From Bacillota bacterium (GTDB lineage Bacteria; Bacillota; Clostridia; Christensenellales; SZUA-584): a stretch of 12,244 nucleotides of DNA. The stretch is from NCBI GenBank assembly GCA_023397655.1, contig JAEWTW010000038.1, positions 1 through 12,244 of the forward strand, written 5' to 3'. The notes below the pieces were generated by a model. It had not been told where the DNA came from. It worked only from the letters and a program-made list of their open reading frames with translations, and ran no database searches. Shown piece by piece: positions 7,301-12,244 of the stretch; the stretch's first letter is position 1, and every line of letters starts with the position of its first letter. The position numbers and the translations under genes are program-made.

Positions 7301-7590
7301 CATCCCCCACGCTCCGCCGCGTTGTCATCCCGAGCCCGCGAGGGATCCCATGGCAAGCGCACCGCAACGGGATGCTTCGCTGTGCTCTGCATGACAGCAA
7401 ATCCCACGCTCCCCCTAATGTCATCCCGAGCCCGCGAGGGATCCCCTCCACAGTGCGCCTAAAATGGGATATGTCACTTTGCCCTACATGACAGCAAATC
7501 CCAAGCTCCCCCTAATGTCATCCCGAGCCCGCGAGAGACCCCCTCCACAGTGCGCCTAATATGGGATGCTTCGCTGCGCTCTGCATGACA
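7301..7590. repeat. Three tandem ~97-bp units of a palindromic TGTCATCCCGAG...ATGACA repeat
   Basis: Copies lie at 7323-7396, 7419-7493 and 7516-7590. Each begins TGTCATCCCGAGCCCGCGAG and ends GCATGACA or ACATGACA, so the tips are inverted (TGTCAT/ATGACA) and the core can fold. The spacers (7397-7418, 7494-7515) are identical but for one base, and a diverged spacer precedes copy 1. The layout is therefore a tandem duplication of the whole unit. It resembles the MITE-like small palindromic repeats common in Bacillota intergenic DNA. Together with a short flank it fills the 395-bp gene-free stretch 7273-7667. Confidence 0.85.
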
Positions 7591-7667
7591 GCATGGAAGC
7601 AAAGTATGCTGCCGTTCGCACGATGACCCTATCGCTCAGCGTTTGCTGCCCGGGCTAATGTCCGTAC

Positions 7668-7988
7668 TCAGCAGCATTCCCCCTCATCCCGTACGCTCTG
7701 CTGGAACGCCTCTTCCCCCACAATGCGGATGCCGCCTCCCGACATAATGATCCGCATGGCCGCTGCCGTCTTGGTGCCGATAAACGGCTGCTGCCAGCGC
7801 TTGCTGCCCCGGCAGCCCACCACGAGATAATCGGTCTTACGCGTCACGCGCTGGTGCACTGTGCCGCCGTGCGATGTCACCATACGCCCCATTTCCGCGC
7901 GGTTCAGCCGCCCCCGCCCCGTGAAGCAGAACGCGCGCCCCGCCACCGTCACGGCGCTGTCCGCCGCCAGTGTTCCCTTTGTCTCCAT
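7668..7988 (-). CDS. Stand-alone BRCT domain protein
   Basis: A 106-aa protein that is essentially one BRCT domain (about residues 14-98). Its core is VTVAGRAFCFTGRG, then RMVTSHGGTVHQRVTRKTDYLVVG and GTKTAAAMRI. This pattern matches the C-terminal BRCT of NAD-dependent DNA ligases and of small phage or plasmid BRCT proteins, including the conserved HGG turn. It lacks any ligase or nuclease part. The likely role is protein- or DNA-end-binding during replication or repair of the element. ATG 7988 is chosen because GGGGG lies eight bases upstream; an in-frame ATG at 8030 has an Arg-rich, unlikely extension. It lies 51 bases after the replisome organizer gene and is probably co-transcribed with it. 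Confidence 0.82.
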   Translation of the reverse strand: METKGTLAADSAVTVAGRAFCFTGRGRLNRAEMGRMVTSHGGTVHQRVTRKTDYLVVGCRGSKRWQQPFIGTKTAAAMRIIMSGGGIRIVGEEAFQQSVRDEGECC

Positions 7989-8039
7989 CGCGATACCCCC
8001 TTTTCTTTCGCGCCGTTCCGCCCGGCGCATCCATTGCTG

Positions 8040-8903
8040 TCAGATCACTATGCTGTACTTGTACTCGATCTTCTCTTCCTCGGCCGCCGCCAAATGGACG
8101 GGCATGCCGGGCAGGCTGTGCGTGTCGGTTTCCCACTTGCGTATGCAGGCCTGCCAGTCCCGCATGGGCGAGGTGCCCACCATCCACCCCTTGGAATCGT
8201 AGAAGTCCACAAAGCGCCGAGGGTCCACACTGCTTCCCCGCTCGTCGCAGTAAGCCTTCACCTCGTCCAAAGAAGGTTTAATGAAGGGAGAAAAAGAAAA
8301 AGAGGTGTGTGTGTCCGGTGTGTCCGCGCTTGCGCCGTCAGGCGCGGCAGCCGTAAGGCGTCCCGCGCCGTTATTTGATATACTTACCTCTTCTTTTCTC
8401 TCCTCTCCTTTCATTTGGTTTACTTTACTTTGTGTACCGCTGCATACATTTTGGGCATTGTTGCATGCATTATCTGCATTATTGCATACATTAATCCCGT
8501 CCAATGACGGCGAGTCTTCCTTCAGCAGACAGTATGCCGGTTCTATCTCTGCGTTATCGCGCCGCTTTGTCGCGTCCAGATAGTTGCGCTGTATGCGGCG
8601 GGATGTGAGTATGCCGTGCGCGTCCAGCAGCGCCGCGTCAAAAAAGCCCGCCACCGCACAAGCCGATATCACGGCGCGCACATACGCCTCCTCCAGCGAC
8701 AGCTCGTGAGCGATGTCGAAGAAGAAGTCGTTGTCCGCGTCCGCGTAATACCCGTTCTCGCCGTATATGCAGCACAGCGCGCGCAGCACCACCGCCATCG
8801 CACCCGAGCCGTGGCTGTGGCACACGCGCCTGATCTTGCGGTCCGCGAATATGCCCACGTCCAGCGAGAAGTAGTCTATGCCTCTTTTAATGCTGCGCGC
8901 CAT
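8040..8903 (-). CDS. Phage replisome organizer-like protein (DUF4373 / Lin1244-Lin1753 N-terminal type)
   Basis: A 287-aa protein. Residues about 8-115 (GIDYFSLDVGIFADRKIRRV, then a long helix and IYGENGYYADADND) match the winged-helix N-terminal domain of DUF4373 phage replication organizers. A polar linker follows, with a heptad-like repeat (NVCNNAD, NACNNAQ, NVC) at about 138-154. The C-terminal piece (about 217-260: PSLDEVKAYCDERG, RRFVDFYDSKGW, MRDWQACIRKWE) is typical of these replication proteins and probably contacts the replicative helicase or its loader. The start overlaps the sigma-like gene by 28 nt. Presence of this gene marks the block as a phage or phage-derived element. Confidence 0.85.
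   Translation of the reverse strand: MARSIKRGIDYFSLDVGIFADRKIRRVCHSHGSGAMAVVLRALCCIYGENGYYADADNDFFFDIAHELSLEEAYVRAVISACAVAGFFDAALLDAHGILTSRRIQRNYLDATKRRDNAEIEPAYCLLKEDSPSLDGINVCNNADNACNNAQNVCSGTQSKVNQMKGEERKEEVSISNNGAGRLTAAAPDGASADTPDTHTSFSFSPFIKPSLDEVKAYCDERGSSVDPRRFVDFYDSKGWMVGTSPMRDWQACIRKWETDTHSLPGMPVHLAAAEEEKIEYKYSIVI
8442..8492. repeat. 21-nt iterons inside the replisome organizer gene
   Basis: GCATACATT (8442-8450), GCATGCATT (8463-8471) and GCATACATT (8484-8492) recur with an exact 21-nt period. The two full units also share a GCATTRTT tail. They encode the Asn/Cys heptads of the linker. Phage initiators often carry their origin iterons inside their own gene, so this may be the element's replication origin; that function is inferred. 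Confidence 0.5.
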
Positions 8904-9355
8904 GTCCTGTCCGTCACCGCCTTTATCTTTGTGAGAGCGCTGTTCTTGATGCGCCAGCAGGTGGTCGTCGAGCAGTAAAGCCGCTGCGCCGCCGCTTCCA
9001 GACTGCGGTTCTCAAAATACCGCAGCCGCACGAAATCCGCCTCCCGTACAGACAGCCCCGCCGCCTTCACCGTCTCTTCCACCTGCGCCATCGCGCGTCG
9101 TTCCTGTTCCAGCCGCTTTTCGATGGCCTTGACCTCCGCCGCCAGCTGATCCACCAGCAGTATCGCCGCCCGCTCCACCGGGCTGCCGCCGCTGCGCTGC
9201 GTCCTGCCGCCTTCGCGCAGTCTGCCCAGCGACGACGGCAGGCTGCCCGCGCCCAGCTCATACGCCCGCTTCGCCTCGGAAAGCTCCAGCATCAGCCGTC
9301 CGATGCTGCGCTTGGCGTGCCAGTGATCGAGCAATAACCTTTCCACATCTGTCAT
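8876..9355 (-). CDS. Phage-type transcription regulator with sigma region-4-like HTH
   Basis: A 159-aa protein. The N-terminal half is helical with a coiled-coil-like stretch (about 65-98), and a Gly/Ser linker near 50-60 contains GGSPVERAA, common in phage ArpU/DUF1492-like regulators. Residues about 100-147 (LSVREADFVRLRYFENRSLEAAAQRLYCSTTTCWRIKNSALTKI, in segments) form a sigma-70 region-4-like helix-turn-helix. Members of this group control late transcription in phages of Gram-positive hosts. GGGAGG lies about nine bases upstream of ATG 9355. The 3' end overlaps the replisome organizer gene by 28 nt. A full sigma factor is unlikely because no region 2 is seen. Confidence 0.78.
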   Translation of the reverse strand: MTDVERLLLDHWHAKRSIGRLMLELSEAKRAYELGAGSLPSSLGRLREGGRTQRSGGSPVERAAILLVDQLAAEVKAIEKRLEQERRAMAQVEETVKAAGLSVREADFVRLRYFENRSLEAAAQRLYCSTTTCWRIKNSALTKIKAVTDRTWRAALKEA

Positions 9356-9486
9356 CCGTTTGTCCTCCCTTCCACCGCAACCACGCCGCCTGCACGGTGC
9401 GTGCCGCTTGTCCGTTGTGTATCTGTTTGCCTTTCCTGATCCGGCACGTCAAGGTTGCCGTGCCCAATGGTTTGTCGCGTCCCTTC

Positions 9487-9562
9487 TGTCAGCCCAAGCC
9501 TGAGAGGAACCCCCCCGGTCAGCACGTTGCACAGGGGATGCATCGCTTCGCTTTGCATGACA
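9487..9562. repeat. Fourth, diverged copy of the TGTCA...ATGACA palindromic repeat
   Basis: It starts TGTCAGCCCAAGCCTGAGAG, ends GGGGATGCATCGCTTCGCTT followed by TGCATGACA, and is 76 bp long, in the same orientation as the tandem array at 7323-7590. Its divergence suggests an older insertion. It occupies most of the gene-free stretch 9356-9595, where no convincing gene was seen. Confidence 0.75.
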
Positions 9563-9595
9563 GCTTTTATGCCGCCCGCCGTCCCCTGTATCCTG

Positions 9596-9799
9596 TCACC
9601 GCCCGTCCATACAGGCCGGAAGCCGTCTGGCCGTCTGCAGGAACTGTGTCCACGCATACCGCCGCACACACGCGTCGCAGATGTCGGTCTCGTCGTGGAT
9701 GTAATAGTCCTCGCCATCCCGCACCGGGCGGCCGCAGTAACCGCAGCGCATGATCACGGGCGGCTCGGCAGCCTCGCCGTAAAAGCGGTCGTCATTCAT
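9596..9799 (-). CDS. Small zinc-binding protein of phage type
   Basis: A 67-aa protein with C19-x2-C22 and C41-x2-C44, a four-Cys zinc site (MRCGYCGRPV ... DICDACVRRYAW). Such tiny zinc-ribbon proteins are common in early regions of Bacillota phages; their function is mostly unknown. ATG 9799 is chosen because GGAGAGGAG lies about ten bases upstream. The longer frame to 9844 adds an unremarkable N-terminus. It sits between the small helical protein and the sigma-like regulator, on the same strand. Confidence 0.72.
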   Translation of the reverse strand: MNDDRFYGEAAEPPVIMRCGYCGRPVRDGEDYYIHDETDICDACVRRYAWTQFLQTARRLPACMDGR

Positions 9800-9920
9800 A
9801 GCTGTCAAATCTCCTCTCCGGAAACCGCCGTCCGACGTACACATCCATCAGAAAAGATAGATGATATTGTTCTGCGGCGGAAGCTGCTAGACTTTTCCGT
9901 TACAACTGTATCCCTGCCGC

Positions 9921-10124
9921 TCATGCGCTCTTCCTCCCGTCCTCGATCATGTCGCCCAGCGCCTTGTCCATACGATCCAGCTGCGCCAGCGCGAGGTCCG
10001 CCAGCACCGCCGTCGCGACCGCCGTGTCCCGGTCCGGCTGCACGCGCAGCGCCCTGGCCAGCAGCTCCATCGACTGCGCCACCGCGTAAAACCGGCGGCT
10101 CTCCTGCAGATAGTCGTTCTTCAT
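9921..10124 (-). CDS. Small all-helical protein of unknown function
   Basis: A 67-aa, Ala/Leu-rich protein (YLQESRRFYAVAQSMELLARAL ... LADLALAQLDRMDKALGDM, in segments) predicted by eye to be two or three helices. No family recognised. AGGAGG lies eight bases before ATG 10124, an excellent ribosome site, and the gene overlaps the upstream XRE gene as ATGA. That overlap supports translational coupling and makes it a real gene rather than a shadow of the overlapping longer frame at 9805-10182. It may be a small phage early protein or a partner of the XRE regulator. The following 121 bases before the zinc-protein gene hold nothing clear. Confidence 0.72.
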   Translation of the reverse strand: MKNDYLQESRRFYAVAQSMELLARALRVQPDRDTAVATAVLADLALAQLDRMDKALGDMIEDGRKSA

Positions 10125-10345
10125 GCGTCGCGCCTCCTCTCCTGCCCTTGCGCGTAGAACACCTTATACATGTCCTGCTCACCGATGCCCAGCACCTGTG
10201 CGATGCGCCCCGCCACCTTGGGCGACGGGCAGCGCACGCCCCCTTCGATGTCCGAATAATAGCCTTGGGAGATGGCCGCCGCGCGCGACAGCTCTGACTG
10301 TGTCATGCCGGCCCCTTCCCTCAATCTCGCCAATATCACTCTCAT
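10121..10345 (-). CDS. XRE-family (Cro-like) HTH regulator
   Basis: A 74-aa protein that is almost only a Cro/CI-type helix-turn-helix (about residues 4-60). LREGAGMTQSELSRAAAISQGYYSDIEGG is the two-helix HTH core, in the usual order. Short length and first place in the leftward operon fit a Cro-like antirepressor or early regulator opposing the CI-like gene at 10523. AAGGGGG lies close to ATG 10345, with AAAGGA a little further out. The promoter directly upstream (10385-10413) is strong and contains a LexA-like box. The next gene starts within its last codon. Confidence 0.88.
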   Translation of the reverse strand: MRVILARLREGAGMTQSELSRAAAISQGYYSDIEGGVRCPSPKVAGRIAQVLGIGEQDMYKVFYAQGQERRRDA

Positions 10346-10386
10346 GCCCCCTTATCCTTTCGCATATGGATTACTGATGGCTCCAT

Positions 10387-10407
10387 CATAACCCGAACAT
10401 ATGTTCT
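10387..10407. repeat. Direct repeat copy A flanking the repressor gene
   Basis: A 21-bp sequence (CATAACCCG plus the box core) repeated at 10921-10941 with 19 of 21 matches. This copy spans part of the leftward -10 and the whole SOS-like box. Confidence 0.75.
10394..10407. promoter_or_regulatory. LexA-like SOS box inside the leftward promoter spacer
   Basis: CGAACATATGTTCT matches the Gram-positive LexA consensus CGAACRNRYGTTYC at 13 of 14 positions. Its core GAACATATGTTC is a perfect palindrome. Its place between -35 and -10 would block RNA polymerase. It could alternatively be an operator for one of the two XRE proteins. Confidence 0.6.
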
Positions 10408-10412
10408 AGTCA

Positions 10413-10427
10413 ATAGCTCAACGCTAT
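10413..10427. promoter_or_regulatory. Operator 1, ATAGC-N5-GCTAT
   Basis: ATAGC TCAAC GCTAT overlaps the outer base of the leftward -35 and lies just upstream of the rightward -35. It pairs with operator 2, 28 bp away centre to centre. Probable XRE repressor site. Confidence 0.6.
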
Positions 10428-10429
10428 GC

Positions 10430-10458
10430 TTTACAATTCTATAGCTATATGCTATAAT
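10430..10458 (+). promoter_or_regulatory. Promoter of the rightward XRE repressor gene
   Basis: TTTACA (10430-10435), a 17-base spacer and a perfect TATAAT (10453-10458). Expected transcription start is near 10465, giving a leader of about 60 bases before ATG 10523. Confidence 0.85.
10441..10455. promoter_or_regulatory. Operator 2, ATAGC-N5-GCTAT
   Basis: ATAGC TATAT GCTAT overlaps the first half of the rightward -10, so binding would shut off the repressor's own promoter. Same arms and spacing as operator 1. Confidence 0.6.
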
Positions 10459-10522
10459 CAGGTTATGAGCAGCAAATACTAGATTTGCGACGAACAAATT
10501 TTTCACATAGAGGAGAACGCTT

Positions 10523-10897
10523 ATGAAAGACGATCTTGCCCAAAGGCTGCGCTCCATGCGCAATATGTTTCATCTCACACAAACGGCTCTGGCCGACCGT
10601 ATCGGCATCACGCAGCCCTACCTCGCCGAGTTGGAGCGGGGCGACAAACGCCCGTCTGTCGACGTGCTGCAGAAGATATGCGGCGAGCTGAACTGCTCTG
10701 CCGACTACCTGCTGGGCCTGTCGGACAGCAAGAGCTACCGCCCCTTAAGCGAGGAACGCCTGCCCAAGATACCGAAGGGAAGCGCCAACTCGTCCGACGT
10801 GATGCGCATGATCGCCGATCGCAACATATCCCACCGTGATCTGAAGCTGGCGCTGGATCTGGTGAAGACGATACAGGACGACAAGGATAAACCTTGA
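10523..10897 (+). CDS. XRE-family CI-like repressor
   Basis: A 124-aa protein. Residues about 8-68 hold a Cro/CI helix-turn-helix (RLRSMRNMFHLTQTALADRI, then GITQPYLAELERGDKRPSVD), ending in the common SADYLLGLSD. The rest is a short helical tail (about 93-120) that may dimerise. No peptidase or RecA-cleavable domain is present, so direct LexA-like self-cleavage is not expected. AGAGGAG lies eight bases before ATG 10523. It is divergent from the leftward XRE operon, and the shared 177-bp region contains two matching inverted repeats. This is the classic layout of a lysogeny switch. It would repress the leftward operon and itself. GC-rich codon use matches the host block. Confidence 0.88.
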   Translation: MKDDLAQRLRSMRNMFHLTQTALADRIGITQPYLAELERGDKRPSVDVLQKICGELNCSADYLLGLSDSKSYRPLSEERLPKIPKGSANSSDVMRMIADRNISHRDLKLALDLVKTIQDDKDKP

Positions 10898-10920
10898 CCG
10901 CCGTCTCTGCCGCCTTCGCA

Positions 10921-10941
10921 CATAACACGAACTTATGTTCT
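10921..10941. repeat. Direct repeat copy B after the repressor gene
   Basis: CATAACACG followed by AACTTATGTTCT repeats the 10387-10407 sequence, 534 bp away and in the same orientation. The palindrome is slightly damaged (GAACTTATGTTC). No -35 accompanies it, so it is not an evident promoter. Otherwise the 190 bases 10898-11087 hold only the terminator at 11013. Confidence 0.75.
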
Positions 10942-11012
10942 CATTTTACGGCTGAATCTGTCCTGTTTTCAGGACTGGGGCAATAGTTTATGGTGAATAT
11001 TGGTGATAATAA

Positions 11013-11038
11013 AAGAGGGCCTGCTAAATGGCCCTCTT
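11013..11038 (-). terminator. Terminator of the DUF2971 gene (possibly bidirectional)
   Basis: AAGAGGGCC (11013-11021) pairs with GGCCCTCTT (11030-11038) around an 8-base loop. Read on the minus strand it ends in CTCTTTTATT. On the plus strand the tail is only CTCTTAT, so it may also end the repressor transcript weakly. Confidence 0.75.
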
Positions 11039-11087
11039 ATGTGGATTTATTGATTCAGTCTATGCCCCCAAATGTACACACTAGTGC

Positions 11088-11798
11088 TTATTTATTATAA
11101 GTAATTTTCTTTGTCAAATAGTGATCTTTTGAACGAACTATTCCATAATACTTGATGTCTAAATGTGATGTTAATTCAATAATCTTTTGCTTGTTTTGCT
11201 TATCACAGAAGAAACCAAAAGTAATTGATTTTATCGCTTCAGAAGGATAGTGCACCAATGTATCCGCTCCAGATAATATTCTCCATTCTTTTTCATAATT
11301 CCATAAAATATGTTTTCGAAGAAAGGCCTCCCCTATTTTGATTGCTAATTGCCCTTCTATATCAGAGGCATCACTTATAGACAAAGGAAATACATGGTTA
11401 ACATAAATTATTTTCTCACAAAGATCTAATGGAGGGATAGTTGTATCATATTCAATACAGATTCCGCGATGATTATCCCCATAATGTGCCCACATTATAT
11501 CATTATTTTCATTTTCTGAGAAACAAACCGCTCCAAGCAATTTATACATTTGGCCAAAATAGTGATCTCTCGTATGCTTAAGCACTTCTAATTTTGACAT
11601 CCCTTTTTCTAAAAAGACTTTAAATTGATCACCGTAAACGATTTTTAAAAAATCAATATAGATTTCATCTGCAATTTCGAACTTGAAAATAAACTCATAT
11701 GGATCATTAAAAAAATGTGGAGATCGAAAATAAATCTGATTATTCTTTAAGTTATCTTTGGTATGTTCTGTGATAGAAGAATATCTATATAGTTTCAT
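11088..11798 (-). CDS. DUF2971 domain protein
   Basis: A 236-aa protein covering the whole domain. It opens MKLYRYSSITEHTKDNLKNN, then has IYFRSPHFFNDPYEF with the hallmark ND-P-x-E, then CFSENENNDIMWAHYGDNHRGICIEYD and YEKEWRIL. These are the conserved blocks of DUF2971, a family of unknown biochemistry that is scattered on mobile elements and often near defence genes. It stands alone in an AT-rich islet with its own terminator at 11013, between the phage-like switch and the flagellin gene. No clear ribosome site precedes ATG 11798, so the start rests on the family's usual N-terminus. AT-rich codon use differs sharply from the neighbouring repressor gene and points to transfer. Confidence 0.83.
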   Translation of the reverse strand: MKLYRYSSITEHTKDNLKNNQIYFRSPHFFNDPYEFIFKFEIADEIYIDFLKIVYGDQFKVFLEKGMSKLEVLKHTRDHYFGQMYKLLGAVCFSENENNDIMWAHYGDNHRGICIEYDTTIPPLDLCEKIIYVNHVFPLSISDASDIEGQLAIKIGEAFLRKHILWNYEKEWRILSGADTLVHYPSEAIKSITFGFFCDKQNKQKIIELTSHLDIKYYGIVRSKDHYLTKKITYNK

Positions 11799-12100
11799 TT
11801 GTTTATTACCAGTAGTGCTTACATGATTTTTACATTAGCGACTATTCTATATTTTAGTTGCTTGTAAACTATAACACATAACAGCCTAAATAAACACATT
11901 CTTTGATATTAAAAACCGTTATCGCAAGATGCATCGGGGAACTAGATACTTCCTTTCATCTTTGTTTTTTTATAACTTAGGCTTCGGACTAGCTAATATA
12001 ACCCTGTATAATGTAAACGCCGCAAAGGTGTTCGGCTTTGTCCGAAGCCAGATAAACGATCGCGTTGGCGTTCTTGCCTCTATGTCCTTTTAGCGAATAC
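11799..12100. other. Gene-free 300-bp interval with nested inverted repeats
   Basis: No gene was seen. GGCTTCGGAC (11980-11989) is inverted at 12040-12049, AACGCC (12016-12021) is inverted at 12067-12072, and TTCGG/CCGAA forms a small hairpin at 12031-12046. These could be alternative arms of the flagellin 3' UTR. None is followed by a T run on the minus strand. A lone TATAAT at 12007-12012 (+) has no good -35 and no gene after it. Confidence 0.5.
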
Positions 12101-12244
12101 CTACCTCAGCAGAAACAGCACGTTTTGCGGTGCCTGATTGGCCTGAGCCAGCATCGACGTCGCCGCCTGCACCAGTATGTTATTCCTGGTATACACCGAC
12201 ATCTCCGCCGCCATGTCCACGTCCCGTATGCGGCTCTCAGCCGC
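12101..12244 (-). CDS. Flagellin, C-terminal end (partial)
   Basis: The last 47 codons of a flagellin run in from the right edge and stop at TAG (12101-12103). The sequence AAESRIRDVDMAAEMSVYTR, followed by NNILVQAATSMLAQANQAPQ and NVLFLLR, is the highly conserved D0 helix that packs in the filament core. It is exported by the flagellar type III system and polymerises outside the cell. It is too short for the open-frame list but unmistakable. The host is therefore probably motile. The gene symbol (fliC or hag) is not assigned because only the end is present. Confidence 0.93.
   Translation of the reverse strand, partial: AAESRIRDVDMAAEMSVYTRNNILVQAATSMLAQANQAPQNVLFLLR

Larger units (their letters stand above)
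10385..10413 (-). promoter_or_regulatory. Leftward early promoter
   Basis: On the minus strand TTGACT (complement of 10408-10413), a 17-base spacer and TATGAT (complement of 10385-10390) make a near-consensus sigma-A promoter for the XRE operon at 10345. The spacer is almost filled by a 12-bp palindrome. Confidence 0.8.

Noticed and set aside
7273..7407. N-terminal extension of the RsbW-like gene
   Set aside because: It translates repeat copy 1 and has no family resemblance.
7301..7590. CRISPR array
   Set aside because: Repeats are ~75 bp and palindromic, the spacers are 22 bp and nearly identical to one another, and no cas genes are present. It is a tandem duplication.
7854..8378. 174-codon plus-strand frame over the BRCT and DUF4373 genes
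   Set aside because: Both opposite-strand genes have family matches; this one has none.
9258..9467. 69-codon minus-strand frame upstream of the sigma-like gene
   Set aside because: No ribosome site and it overlaps the sigma-like gene by nearly 100 bases; Arg/Gln/Ala-rich without a domain.
9455..10297. 280-codon plus-strand frame
   Set aside because: It includes a repeat copy and is antisense to three genes with good ribosome sites; Pro/Arg/Ala-rich shadow.
11980..12050. Integron attC site
   Set aside because: The inverted tips lack the GTTRRRY/RYYYAAC core sites, and no integrase is present.

Overview
The window most likely comes from a motile, GC-rich member of the Clostridia (Bacillota). 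The clues are a flagellin C-terminus at the right edge, strong AGGAGG-type ribosome sites, a membrane-anchored zinc-ribbon protein at the left edge, and a Gram-positive-type SOS box. This placement is inferred; no rRNA or other taxonomic marker is present.

Layout. (1) 53-2296 (+): a large GC-rich gene for a surface-exposed or lipoprotein-like protein with zinc ribbon, membrane anchor, TPR-like region, carboxypeptidase-regulatory-like domain and YfaP-like C-terminus. Tandem hairpins follow it. (2) 2452-5833 (-): a strikingly AT-rich five-gene operon in the order P-loop kinase-like protein, PIN-GNAT-PUA-like fusion, ASCH protein, one-TM miniprotein, unknown 231-aa protein. Its genes overlap or nearly touch, and it has its own terminator. 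Its base composition is unlike both flanks, so it was probably acquired horizontally. (3) 5983-10345 (-): a GC-rich, phage- or element-like early region. Read in the direction of transcription it holds an XRE regulator, a small helical protein, a zinc-binding miniprotein, a sigma-region-4-like regulator, a DUF4373 replisome organizer with internal 21-nt iterons, a lone BRCT protein, an RsbW-like protein, a KTSC protein and a broken or oddly started membrane ORF. Three tandem ~97-bp repeats plus a dispersed fourth copy interrupt it. (4) 10346-10941: a divergent genetic switch. An XRE repressor gene (+) faces the early operon (-), with two strong promoters, two ATAGC-N5-GCTAT operators and a LexA-like box inside the spacer of the leftward promoter. 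A 19/21-matching direct repeat of that box lies just after the repressor gene. (5) 11013-11798 (-): a second AT-rich islet holding one DUF2971 gene. (6) 12101-12244 (-): the C-terminus of flagellin, preceded by a 300-bp gene-free stretch with nested inverted repeats.

How the parts may work together. The switch in region 4 looks like a prophage-type lysogeny control: the rightward XRE protein would repress both promoters, and SOS induction could open the leftward operon. The most interesting candidate for a new system is the AT-rich operon. The one-TM miniprotein ends, and the following protein begins, with the same 16-residue G(D/N)MNQ-centred motif. That layout recalls effector/receptor pairs that signal through amyloid-like motifs. 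They sit downstream of RNA-handling domains (PIN, ASCH/PUA-like) and a nucleotide kinase-like protein, so a conflict or defence role is plausible but unproven.
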